Origin: Glycine soja
Taxonomy: Eukaryota > Streptophyta > Magnoliopsida > Fabales > Fabaceae
Direction of reading: 5' to 3'
Assembly (NCBI RefSeq): GCF_004193775.1
Contig: NC_041007.1
Coordinates: forward strand, 22,651,501 to 22,715,500
Length of the DNA: 64,000 nucleotides
The translations under genes were made by a program, and so were the position numbers. This document shows positions 12,477 to 23,089 of the stretch, in pieces; the first letter of the stretch is position 1, and every line of letters begins with the position of its first letter. The notes beneath the pieces were generated by a model, which saw nothing but the letters and a program-made list of their open reading frames with translations, ran no database searches and was not told the origin of the DNA.

Positions 12477-13746
12477 TGTTGAAGAAGAACTCTTTTTGAG
12501 CTAAAGTGTTTTAATGACAACAAACTGTTAAGAAGCAAATTCAAAGTTCTCTAGACTTATGCCACTAATGATTTTCCTTGAGTGCTTTCAAAGAAACAAG
12601 GCTTAGTCAAGAAGTATGAAGAAAGGTGTGAAGCATTGGCCTACAACTAAGGTTTCTTAAATCTGAAGTATGTCCAACTTTAGATGCAAGAAACTAAAAA
12701 CGAAAAGGCAATCATGAGTTATATGACAAAGTGCAGATATCAAAAGTTGTATATGACTAGATGCATGATTATGGAGGTAGCCTAAGTCAAGGGGTAGATA
12801 TCAAAAGCTACACATGACTTAAGGATCCTCAGAAGATACAACCATAAAGACAAACATGTCTACATAGCCAAGAAGCACACAGTAGAAGTTGTGAACAATA
12901 ACACCATGTACTAGTGTATTGATGCACTATCATGGCAAGTTCTTTTGAGGTTAATGATCAAATATGAAGATAATATCTCGTCATGAATTGATAGTCCTAC
13001 ATCAACAAGGCAACCATGTAAAAGAAATGAGTCTCTTTCATTTGCAACGTTCATAAAAAGATCAACACCATCCTGCAAAAGATTCATTTTTGAAAGAGGA
13101 GCAAAACTTATGACTATACTCAAGACTTTTTGAAAGAATGTTTGGGCAGATAGCTTGGAGAGGCTTATAGAATACCAAGTGAAGCCTGGAGACCATTTTC
13201 AAAATAATACTCAGCGGGAGCCTATAGAGGCTTAGAGAATACTAAGGTGTAGGAGCCTATGGAGGCTTTAGAAAGAAAAAAAAAAAGAATCCCATGATTG
13301 GTGCTTGTGTTAGTGGAATTCCTACAAGTATAGGGAGTGTAGGGACTGACCGTAACCCATGGTTGCTCAAATTTTAAAGATTATAAATTTTAAAAGATTA
13401 TATCTTTGATATATAAATTTTAAAGCTTGCTCAAACTGTTTAAATGTTTAGAAGCAACACCTACTCAAGCTTAATAGACAAAATAAATTCTACCTACCCT
13501 AAATATGACATTTTATGAGTAGATTCTGAAGTTGTATACAACAATATCTTTGTATGATTTTAGTATAAAACTTTTTATACAAAATGCTATCAAAGGATAA
13601 TAATTTTCCCTAATAGACCTTCTTGAAGTTATAACTCTGATATGTTGTAGAACTTCAAAAGTTGTATATTCTTTTGTAGAGAAAACAATAGTCAATTAAG
13701 TGTCACTATTCAACCCCTCCTTCTAGTGACCTTTTGATCCACTTCA
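12477..13746 (+). repeat. 5' LTR of the copia remnant
   Basis: Starts TGTTGAAGAAGAACTC and ends CCACTTCA directly before the primer-binding site. The end is firm because of the primer site; the start is inferred. It contains short repeats around GGAGCCTATGGAGGC and GAGGCTTAGAGAATAC near 13150-13270. Confidence 0.65.
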
Positions 13747-13748
13747 AT

Positions 13749-13760
13749 TGGTATCAAAGC
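13749..13760 (+). other. primer-binding site, initiator-Met tRNA type
   Basis: TGGTATCAAAGC, two bases after the LTR end. This is the standard plant copia primer site with one change (usual TGGTATCAGAGC). Confidence 0.85.
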
Positions 13761-13849
13761 CCAGTATTTGAGGATTGAGCACACTTAATGTAGAAGGAAA
13801 AGATCCTGATACTATTAGAAAATATGTTTTTTACATCAGTTATTTATGA

Positions 13850-14240
13850 CTTTCTATATCGGTTTTTAATCGATGTTGAAAGTACCGATGTTGAAAGATT
13901 ATCATTAACATCGGTTTTTTAAAGCCAATGTTAACATAAAATTGACAATATCGGTTATTTAAATAACTTATGTTATATAATAAGAACTACACAAAAAAAT
14001 GTATGAATTTTGACAGTTCACATCGATTTTTGTACAAAACCGATGTTAACTTCCAAACGTTAACATCAGTTTCACTCAAAAATCGATGTTAACTTATACG
14101 TTACCATCGGTTTTTTTTTGTAGAAAACCAATGTTAACATTTTTTATGTTAACATTGTTTTTTAACAAAAACGGATGTTAACGTATAAGTTAACATCAGT
14201 TTTTTTTTACAGAAATTGATGTTGCTATTAGGATTTTTTT
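13850..14240. repeat. CACTA subterminal hairpin array, left
   Basis: About six units pair TAACATCGGTTTT-like words with AAAACCGATGTTAAC-like words across short spacers. In En/Spm elements, subterminal repeats are binding sites for the TnpA-type protein; that role here is inferred. Confidence 0.85.
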
Positions 14241-14544
14241 TTTAAATACACTTTCTGTTTTTACAAAAAAACCCAAAATTTAACCTGTAAATTTCAAATT
14301 AGACCAAATAGCACAACATATATCATTTGCATTCTGCTTTCAAATAGTTTTTAGCAGAAAGCTAGCTAGTAAACTATCAATTGTAAAAAATCAATTGATA
14401 ACTATGAATAAATAATTTATTAATAACTATCAATAAAGAATATTTAATGTTAAAATGAAACAACAATTGTAAAAAATGTAAAGCAAGCTAGTAAACTAAT
14501 TAAGTAACCTAAAATTACATAGTTCCCTAACATCCTAAGTTTGA

Positions 14545-16095
14545 TTTCTAACTTTGAGATAATACTGTGCCCACTGGATGTGAAGCGCCTTCAATCTCTC
14601 TGCTTCCAATGGTCTAACACCATTAAAATACTACATGATCAAATAAAACATAAGTTAATAATGTAATACCAATGATAAGAAAATCAAATTTATTTGAAAT
14701 AGACAATTACCGTTTCTCAATTATTTCTGAAACTTCCTAAGATTATTATGGACATCCAGTGCATCACGTAATAGTCACACTCAGTGCTTCCTTTTTGTAT
14801 ATTACACTAAATACATAATGAAATTTAGATATTAAACATTAACTACAATTAGTGTACAAACACATAAAATATATATAAGTAGAAGTTTTCTTTAAATCAC
14901 TTACTTTAACAACAATCCACCTAGCACCAGCTTTGAATTTAGGTTGTGGAGTATCATCAAGTCCTTTCAAAGCACTGTTGAATACATGGAACATTAAAAT
15001 ATTGATGTTGTTGAGTAATGATAATGCAAATGTATTGAAAAACAACACTGACCTGTTAATTATTCCTTTAAGGTAGTTGTTTGGCCTGTTATGCAAGGAA
15101 CAAAACCAGACAACAGGATTTTCCTTAGACAAAATGACGACCATTTGTCAGTGTGCGTTGTAGTGGAGACCAATATGAGTTATTGTAGTATTAAACATTA
15201 TTTAAATTCAGTTGTTCAGTTTTACTTACCCATTCAGGTAGGCTCCTAGGTAGACATCACGTTTTGAATTCTACATATAGTTCTTCATGTAACTCTCTGA
15301 TTCAAATTATGATTGCACAGATCTCTGGATGGACTGTGGCTCGAGGAATCCATACACATCTGAATTCCCCGCTCGCATACTTGTCTCAGTCAGATGCCTA
15401 TTGTTGTTAACACAAAGTTACTTATATATGAATTTAAAACAATAACTTAAGTAATTAACAATAATGTAAATTGACTTACAGAATCAACAACTGTATAATA
15501 GAGATGTTGAGACATTGACCATCGTGTGCTATTTCAGACAGATCTTCTTGTTTTACGTACAAGGGGAAGTCTTGATTAAACACCCCGAACATGGTAGCAT
15601 CCCACATAATCTGCAACAGCTTTAAAAAAAAGTTGTGGGATGGTCAATGCCATCAAATATAGGGGATCATCAACCTCATGATCCGACCTATCTGCAAGTT
15701 ATGCGGGTCCCACAGCCCCCTGTTTATCCAACAGAGTTAATTAACATTAGGCAAATACAATAAACAATTGAATGGAAAAAAGTAGCATTTAATGAAAGCA
15801 AAATACATGTTCTGATAAACACTTCACGAGATGTGTTGACTAAGCAAGGAAGGTGTTAAGTGTTTGTCCCACTAAGTTAACCTCGCCAGTGGGTACAAGA
15901 ACGGGAGCATCTACATCTTTAACCTCCTCAACACCAACCTTCACTTGGTCATGCTACAAAGGGATGTTGTGAATGGCTATGGATCTCTCATAAACTCTTC
16001 CTAGGGCAACCAGGCAAGAAGGATTTTCTTCGATATACAACCCGCATTGGTCTAAGTCACCTGTGTCTGGATCAGTCGTTGAGGGATCAACACAA
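14545..16095 (-). pseudogene. Ulp1-like C48 cysteine protease gene of the CACTA element, broken
   Basis: Minus-strand pieces in order: CLVALGRVYERS and VKVGVEEVKDVDAPVLVPTG (about 16020-15880); MWDATMFGVFNQDFPLY with EDLSEIAHDGQC (about 15605-15490); MRAGNSDVYGFLEPQSIQ (about 15400-15330); QMVVILSKENPVVWFCSLHN and LKGLDDTPQPK (about 15140-14925); GSTECDYYVMHW (about 14800-14750); and RPLEAERLKALHIQWAQYYL (about 14615-14555). The catalytic His (AH before QMVV) and Cys (ECDYY) remain. A stop replaces the Trp after the His, and other stops occur. Plant CACTA elements often carry such a SUMO-protease-like gene, whose role in the element is not established. Confidence 0.85.
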
Positions 16096-16100
16096 CTCCC

Positions 16101-17059
16101 TAATGTAGCTCCATTGGAGCTTGTAGGCCTTGGATCTTCTTCATCAATGGAGTACTTTGCTTCTTGAATTTTAATGGCAGTGGAATGGAGAAGAAGAAGA
16201 GTTGAGAGGAGACGCCACTTCAAGGAGAAGATGAGTCAAGAAGAAGTTCACCACCATAGGAAGCCATGGATAAGAGCTTGGAGGTAGGAGAAGAAGAATG
16301 AAGGGAGAAGGAGAGAGGGAGCACGAAATTTGTGCCTCAAAAGAGGTCTAAATTTTGAAGTGTAATTCTCAAATGATCAAATTTGAAAAAATGCACACAC
16401 ATGACCTCTATTTATAGCCTAAGTGTTACACAAAATTGGAGGGAAATTTGAATTTCTATTCAAATTTCACTTGAATTTCAAATTGAATTTGTGGAGCCAA
16501 AATTTCACTAATTATGATTAGTGAATTTTAGCTATGATTCAGCCCACTAATCCAAGATCAAGTCCAAGATTCTCCACTAAGTGTGCTTAGGTGTCATGAG
16601 GCATGTAAAGCATGAAGGACATGCACAAAGTGTTACTATATGTTGTGGCAATGAGGTGTAGCAAGCAAATGCTCACCTCTCCCTCTAAAATTTAATTGGA
16701 TTAGGCTTTTCCCAATTCAATTAAATTTATTTCCAACCACACATCAAATATTCACTTAATGCATGTGAAATTACAAAACTACCCCTAATACAAAAACTTG
16801 TCTAGATGCCCTAAAATACAAGGGTTGGAAAATCCTACATTTCTAGGGTACCTTACCTATATTGTGGAGCCCTAAATACAAAGCCAAAAAATAACGAAAC
16901 CTTAATCTAATATGTACAAAGATAAGTGGGCTCATATTTAGCCCATGGGCCCAAAATCTACCCTAAGGCTCATGAGAACCCTAGGGCCTTCTCTTGCATC
17001 TCTGGTCCAATCTTCTTGGAGTCTTCTATCCAATGCCCTTGCGGGGTAGGATTGTATCA
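16101..17059 (+). mobile_element. solo LTR, same family as 60505-61674
   Basis: It lies between two copies of CTCCC (16096-16100 and 17060-17064). It starts TAATGTAGCTCC and ends GGATTGTATCA. A second copy of the family at 60505 starts TGATGGAAGCTTG and ends GGATTGCATCA, so the first base pair here has decayed from TG. CTATTTATAGCC near 16408 is a shared promoter-like word. The CACTA coding sequence is interrupted exactly at its borders. Confidence 0.88.
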
Positions 17060-17064
17060 CTCCC

Positions 17065-17409
17065 CTTTGTGCTGACACGAGCAGCTAAGGGACCAACCGC
17101 TCAAATTCCCATATGCTGGAAAGTCATTAATGGTACAAAAAAGCATTGCATTCATTTGAAAAGTCTTATTCCGAAACCCATCAAACACTAAAACCCCCTC
17201 GTCCCACAACTTTTTCAGGTCTTCAATCAATGGACCTAGATAAACATCAATGTTATTTCCTGGCTGTCTTGGACCCGATATCATCATGGACAACATCATG
17301 TATTTTTTCTTTATGCACAACCAAGGAGGCAAATTGTAAATTACTAGTAGAATTGGTCATGAACCGTGTTGAGTGCTTAAATTGCCATATGGATTCATTC
17401 CATCACTGG
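17065..17409 (-). pseudogene. TNP2 transposase core piece (Transposase_21)
   Basis: The minus strand shows SDGMNPYGNLSTQH, NLPPWLCIKKKYMMLSMMISGP, QPGNNIDVYLGPLIEDLKKLWDEGV and INDFPAYGNLSGW. These are core words of En/Spm TNP2 transposases. The usual continuation after GNLSGW (a cysteine-rich segment) is lost: the frame runs directly into the protease-gene region, so an internal deletion is likely. Confidence 0.9.
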
Positions 17410-17414
17410 CTAGT

Positions 17415-18801
17415 TGTTTCGCCTTTACTATAACTGCAAAATTTATCAGCAAGTGTACTGAGTTACAAGTAATATAAAACGGTAAGAACCGAGTATCAAA
17501 TCATAGGGAGTTTGTTTCATTCATAAAAGCGTTCATTCAATAAGTAGACATTTGTGTAACATTATGAAATAGAAATAAAAACAGGATATAGTTGCAATTC
17601 TAGAGATAAATACAAAATTAACTAAGTAAATGCGAAAGATAAACATATGATTAAAACGTTGGATCCTTCTACTGAATAACTTGATGCAATTAAGGGTTTT
17701 TCTCTATCTAATGTTGTTTTTGTGTTCTATGCTGAGGACAATTATCCCAAACACTGATGTCTCACATGAATGGGCTATTTCTAATTAAACTTAATTCTCG
17801 GATCCCTTGTCGAACTTAGCCTAACCGAACAACATTAAGATCACAACATATTAAAAACTAGAGTCCCTGCACTCCGTGTCCAGACAATACAATTATCTAG
17901 CCCTGCTCTATTCAGTTCTAAGGATTCAAAATATTTTCCAATGCTAAAAATTCTAACTCTACACACAAATGGATGATCAAACCAAAAGCATGCAAGAATT
18001 AAGTGCAGATAAAAGCAATGAACACATCAAAACAACATTAAATAGATAGTAAAGAATATTTACATCAAGGCTCAACAGAAATTCCCAACAAAAGCTTTAG
18101 CCTTCCATGGCAAGTTATCACCTTTCAGTTACAATAGGAGGTTTTGGAAGCAAAATTCAGATTACACAGTAGTGGGGATGTCTCCTCCACCTCTAGGAAC
18201 CTAGAAATCACTCTAAAACCTCAAATCCTCTTGAAAGCTAGGGTTTTTGGTGCTTCCTTGCCCTGTTGTGTCTCTCACGTAGTAATCCTCTATGTTTTAT
18301 GCCAAAGCTCTCTCCTTTTTTGCCAACTTCAGCTTTTAAGGGTTTTCTATCCTCAAAGGCTCACTTAGCACCCTTTTCGCGCTAAGCGCGAGTAAGTGAA
18401 TTTTGGCTTAGCGCGTTAGGCACGCTAAGCGCCAGAAGAGACAAACGACTCGTTGGGCGAGCTGATGGCGCGCTGGGCGTGTGCATGCGTGGCAGATTCT
18501 CTTCCAGATTCCCTTGAATCGCTAAGCGAGCTAATGTCTCGCTTAGCTGATGTTACTCATTAAGCGCATATGCCTCACTTAACGAGACACCAACTGCAAC
18601 AACCTTTTATTTCTTCATCTTTTCACCTGAAATTGAAGTTGAAAACTCATTAATTCACATTGAAGGGCATATCTATTGCATAAAAATCAAACTAAACCTA
18701 AAAATATGTACAAATCTACAAAAAGAACCATAAATTGGGGAAAAGACATGATTTTCATAAAGCTTTTCAACATAAAAGTTAGTCGTAAATGACGACTAAC
18801 A
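17415..18801. mobile_element. solo LTR with target-site duplication CTAGT
   Basis: It begins TGTTTCGCC and ends GACTAACA, with CTAGT at 17410-17414 and 18802-18806. Removing it rejoins the TNP2 words NLRLGL and SDGMNP. It holds a cluster of GCTAAGCG and TTAGCGCG words at 18365-18590 and a short palindrome (GTTAGTCG ... CGACTAAC) at its right end. Family and orientation unknown; the size and TG...CA ends fit a gypsy LTR. Confidence 0.88.
18365..18595. repeat. cluster of AGCGC-containing words inside the solo LTR
   Basis: Repeated short inverted words such as GCGCTAAGCGCG, GCTTAGCGCGT, ACGCTAAGCGCC and CGCTTAGC stand out as GC-rich in an AT-rich background. Similar words occur in the unrelated LTR at 38210-38405. 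Confidence 0.75.
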
Positions 18802-18806
18802 CTAGT

Positions 18807-19048
18807 CCAAGCCTAAGATTTCTTGCCTCTTTGTCGAAATCCGAAAACAAACGATCTATCTTCTTCCACTACGAGCAATCAGCTGGATGACGGACCATTC
18901 CATCGCAGTTTCTACCATTTGCATGCCATGTAAGGTCTTTAGCGTCGTCTCCATTAGCAAAAAGACACTTAAACCTTGGAACGATTGGCAGATACCACAA
19001 CACCTTCGTTGGGGGCCCTTTTTTGAGTTTTCATTGTAGAAGCAAAGC
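18807..19048 (-). pseudogene. TNP2 transposase middle piece
   Basis: The minus strand reads KKGPPTKVLWYLPIVPRF, KCLFANGDDAKDLTWHA, DGMVRHPADC and DKEARNLRLGL. This is the TNP2 stretch that normally follows the zinc-binding ECPRCG part and precedes SDGMNP. A stop replaces the usual Trp after ADCS. Solo LTRs border it on both sides. Confidence 0.9.
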
Positions 19049-19053
19049 TTCAT

Positions 19054-20683
19054 GGTGAATCAAGAATGATTCAAAGATGTTTTGATGATAACAAAGATGA
19101 TAACAAAAGATGATGACAAAGGTGATGACAAAAAGCTCAAAGGTCGATCAAAGAATGAGTTCAAGATGTTCAAGATAGAATCAAGAACACTTCAAGATTC
19201 AAGAGGAAAGTTGAATTCAAGAATCAAGAATCAAGATTCAAGAGATCAAGGTTCAAGACTCAAGATTCAAGAATCAAGAAAAGGCTATTCAAGAATCAAG
19301 AAAAAGCTTAATCAAGATAAGTATGAAAAGGTTTTTTTTCAAAAACTGAGTAGCACATGGATTTTTCTCAAAACATGTTTACCAAAGAGTTTTTACTCTC
19401 TGGTAATCGATTATCAGATTATTGTAATCGATTACTAGTAGCAAAATGGATTTGAAATTTTTTTTCAAACTGAATTTACAACATTCCAATTAATTTCAAA
19501 AAGTTGTAATCGATTACAATGTTTTGGTAATCGATTACCAGTGCCTTTGAAAGTTGAAATTCAAATTCAAATGTGAAGAGTCACATCCTTTCACATAAAA
19601 GCCTTGTGTAATTGATTACCAGTGATTGTCTCTGAATAAATCAAAAGATGCAACTCTTCAAAAGGTTTTTGACTTTTTCAAATTGGTTTTAAGTTTTTCT
19701 AAAAGTTATAACTCTTCTAAATGGTCCTCTTGGCCAGACATGAAGAGTCTATAAAAGCAAGGCTTTGATTTGCTTTTCAAACACTTAATCCAATCAATCT
19801 TATACAATCCTTTACAAGCCTTGAATCTCTTTGAACTTCTTCTTCTTCTTTGTGCCAAAAGCTTTCCAAAGTTTTCTGGTTTTCTAAACCTTGAAAACTT
19901 GTGCTATTCATCTTTTCATTCCTTTCTCCCTTTGCCAAAAAGGATTCACCAAGGACTAACCGCCTGAATTCTTTTTGTGTCTCTCTTCTCCCTTTTCCAA
20001 AAGAACAAAGGACTAACCGCCTGAATTCTTTTGTGTCTCCCTTCTCCCTTGTCAAAGAATTCAAAGCGATACAGTCTGAGAATTCTTTTGATTCTTCCCT
20101 TTCCCTAATACAAAAGTGTTCAAAGGACTAACCGCCTGAGAATTCTTTTGTATCCCCATTCACAAAGTATCAAAGGTTTAACCGCCTGAGATCTTTGTCT
20201 TAACACATTGGAGGGTACATCCTTTGTGGTACAAGTAGAAGGTACATCTACTTGGGTTGTTGACTGAGAACAAGAGAGAGTACATCTCTTGTGGATCAGT
20301 TCTAGTGGAGGGTACATCCACTAGGTTCAAAGAGAACAAGGGAGGGTACATCCATTGTGGATCTTTGCTTGTAAAAGGATTTTTACAAGGTTGAAAAGAA
20401 ATCTCAAGGACCGCAGGTCGCTTAGGAACTGGATGTAGGCACGGGTTGTTGCTGAACCAGTATAAAAACTCTTGTGTGCTTGTCTCCTTCTTCCCTACTC
20501 TTTTAATTTCCGCTGTGCATTTTATTTCCCGCTTTTACTTTTGGTTAAGTTTCTTTTCTGTTCTTCATTTACTTAACAACATAGTAAAAGCCTTAGAATA
20601 GTAAATTTTTAATTAGTAAAGGTTTAGGAATAATTAATTCACCCCCCCCCTTCTTAATTATTCTGAGGCCACTCGATCCAACA
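19054..20683 (+). mobile_element. solo LTR, Ty1/copia SIRE-like
   Basis: It is flanked by TTCAT (19049-19053 and 20684-20688). It ends GATCCAACA; the first bases read GG, not TG. It contains repeated GTAATCGATTAC words (19399-19620), a TATA word CTATAAAAGC near 19750, and two families of short tandem repeats. I recognise this sequence type from soybean SIRE-like copia LTRs; that name is recalled, not searched. Confidence 0.82.
19930..20365 (+). repeat. tandem repeats within the SIRE-like LTR
   Basis: One unit contains GGACTAACCGCCTGA and recurs about five times from 19955 to 20190. A second contains GGAGGGTACATCC and recurs about five times from 20208 to 20355. Confidence 0.75.
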
Positions 20684-20688
20684 TTCAT

Positions 20689-21397
20689 CACTACTACACT
20701 CCTCATCATCCTTGACTTTGTACCGTGATACCCCACACCTAGGGCATTTGGACATTTCTTCAAATTCATGTTTGTACAATATGCAATCATTGGGGCAAGC
20801 ATGAATCTTCTGATACTCCATACCCATCGGACACAGTATCTTCTTGGCCTAATAGTAACTTTTAGGCAACGTGTTTTCCTCTGGAAGCATATCGTGCACT
20901 ACTTGAAGCAGTGAACTAAAGCTTTTGTCACTCTACCCATATCTGGCCTTCACATTAACCAGACTTAACACCGCCAACAACAGCGTTAACAAATTATTGT
21001 ACCCTGGATACAAAGGCTTCTTTGAATCACTTTGTAATGTATAATACATAGGGGCATGTGCTTGCTGAAAAGACTCTTGTCCAAGGTCACAAATCATATC
21101 CTCCAAGCGATCTCCCATTTCTACATCAAACGGTTTAGATTGGGGCCCACTCTGCATGTCTGTCATTTCACCATGCCATATCCACGTCGTATAATTCCTC
21201 TTAATTCCATCACACAACAGATGGTCCTGTATATCATCGACTTTTTGCAGTCTCCCGTTCAAACATTTTATGCACGGACAAAAAAACTTCCTGTTTTCAT
21301 CTGGTCGACTTCTTTCTAAAGCAAGTTGTAGGAACTGTTCCACGCCTTCCTCATACGCAGGGCTCAAACGGCTTTCATTCATCCAACTTCGATCCAT
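20689..21397 (-). pseudogene. CACTA transposase N-terminus (Transpos_assoc plus start of TNP2)
   Basis: A 154-codon frame starts MDRSWMNESRLS and shows a transposase-associated zinc domain (FFCPCIKCLN, DHLLCDGI, YTTWIWHGE). After a stop and frame change near 20935 it continues with AKKILCPMGMEYQKIHACPNDC and KCPRCGVSRYK, the start of TNP2. The rest continues at 18807-19048 and 17065-17409. The start codon lies directly downstream (in the sense direction) of two large palindromes. Confidence 0.9.
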
Positions 21398-21464
21398 CTA
21401 AAAAATAATTCCTCCATACTCCGAAACTCATTCAATGCATGATATCTCACTTTTTCATTTAAGG

Positions 21465-21745
21465 TGTGGCCCTATCCCATTCAGGAAGACACATTTTAAT
21501 GGTAGATTCATGCGTCAAGGTTAATCTTATTTTGTTAAATTTGATGAAATTTCGGTAGCATTTCACATTGGTCTCCAAGTACACGACATGAAATCGGTGA
21601 CATTAATTCGCCGATAATCAAGTACTCTGAGAATAACTAGAAATGCATTGTACCGTAATTTCATCAAATTAAACAAAATAATGTTAACTTTAACACGTGA
21701 ATGTACCATAAAAATGTGAGTCTCCCCAAACTGTCTAAACGGACA
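21465..21745. repeat. imperfect palindrome A upstream of the transposase start
   Basis: The left arm (about 21478-21600) contains TTAATCTTATTTTGTTAAAT and GATGAAATTTCGGTA. The right arm (about 21610-21735) contains TACCGTAATTTCATC and AAACAAAATAATGTTAA. The arms match at roughly three bases in four and share flanking words (GGTAGATTCA against TGAATGTACC). Confidence 0.75.
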
Positions 21746-21890
21746 ATTCAAGATTCAATACAATGATTAGTGCAAACTTTCCGCAAGAACCATTGTATTC
21801 AATCTCAAACAGGAATCCAAGGTTCACTCATTATGTACAAAAGTTGAATCTAATGCAAATCACATTAATGACATACAAATTAAATATAGT

Positions 21891-22178
21891 GAGATATAAC
21901 ACAACACAACAGATTGGGAAGAACTCTAACCAAACAAGAAAGCAATGGTTGCTGAGTTAGGGCAACAAACAGTGGAGCTATCCACCCTCATCACACATGC
22001 CGCTAACGATAAGTCCTCTAATTTGTTAGTGTCGCTAACATATCAGCAAACTTATCGTTAGCACCGCGTGTGACGAAGGTGGATAGCTCCACTGTCTATT
22101 GCCCTAACTCGGCAATCATTGCTTTCTTGTTTGGTTAGGGTTCTTCCCGATCTGTTGTGTTGTGTTATGTTATATCTC
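21891..22178. repeat. near-perfect 288-bp palindrome B
   Basis: The left arm begins GAGATATAACACAACACAAC and the right arm ends GTTATATCTC. Both share CTAACCAAACAAGAAAGCAA and AGTGGAGCTATCCACC, in opposite orientation. The centre, GTTAGTGTCGCTAAC near 22032, leaves almost no loop. By eye only a few positions in each arm disagree. A transcript would form a long hairpin. Confidence 0.9.
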
Positions 22179-22747
22179 AAAAGAGAAACTAGCTAACTAA
22201 TCGAAACCATCCATTGATTTAATTGCAGGTTTTTACAAAACTGGCCAGAATGCAATTTCATAGAACATTTATTAGATAGCTACCTAGCTAGTGTTCTCTT
22301 GTAATTACAGATTTGACCATTATACCATATAAGATTTTAAATCAAACACCAGTATATGTGTATATAAATACTGAGACAAAATTCAAAAGACTAGTCTGTG
22401 ACAATAATAATATACATACTAGTCCGTACGTACGTACCTAGAGTTGCTATAATCAAATAGCTTCCACAACAACGCGAATTACCAGTAGTAAATGATAACC
22501 TAAAAAAAAACCATAGTCCAATTAGCCATTGTGTATTTAAAGCCTTTTACCAGCTATGTCCACAACTGCTTTACTCAGCAAGTGGCGCCATCAGAGGAAG
22601 GCAGCAACCTATCAATTCTCAACCAAAATGTTGACAAAATTCAGCATTCAAATCCAATGCAGTAAACAAGGCAGACAGTTCTCCAATGCTTTTCATGAAG
22701 CATTCAAACCAGTGACAGAAAACATATCGAGGTTTATCCAACGGAAG

Positions 22748-22874
22748 CCAGAAATGGAATTTTAGACAATAAGATTGACTACTTGGAAAACAAGATAAAG
22801 ATGGATGAAGGAGAGTTAAGAGAAGCTGTTGCTATTGAGGCTACTTTATATTCAGTAGTTGCTGACCATATGGC
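22748..22874 (+). pseudogene. host-gene fragment resembling a plant coiled-coil protein with an ELREA...LYSVVA motif
   Basis: A frame of about 40 codons reads RNGILDNKIDYLENKIKM and then ELREAVAIEATLYSVVADH. The ELREAAAIE...LYSVVAEH pattern is one I associate with plant coiled-coil proteins that carry an N-terminal EEIG1/EHBP1-type C2 domain. It runs on the strand opposite to the transposase and has no intact gene around it, as expected of a captured exon piece. Family name moderately sure. Confidence 0.55.
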
Positions 22875-22898
22875 CTTGACAACATGACTAATTGCATT

Positions 22899-23085
22899 GG
22901 AGAGCAAAACATTTTCATGTTTCACCTTGGCAGTGGTGTTGTTGGAAACACTCACTTAAGGTGGACAGGACTTTGAAAACAGAATGGTGACCCATTTTGT
23001 ATAGGAATTTGAAAAGAAGAACAAAGTGGACATTAGTCAGAACCCTAAGGAGGTTCAGAACTGCGTGTGAGAGGGCAAAAATAAC
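22899..23085 (+). pseudogene. HSP70 gene fragment captured in the CACTA element
   Basis: Across two frame changes it reads GEQNIFMFHLGSG, GNTHL, GGQDFENRMVTHFV, EFEKKNKVDISQNP and RTACERAK. These match in order the ATPase-domain words of cytosolic HSP70 (GE-NVLIFDLGGG, GDTHLGGEDFDNRMV, RTACERAKR). About 20 residues between the second and third words are missing, and a stop follows THFV. It is a dead fragment lying next to a second gene fragment. Confidence 0.85.
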
Positions 23086-23089
23086 ATGG

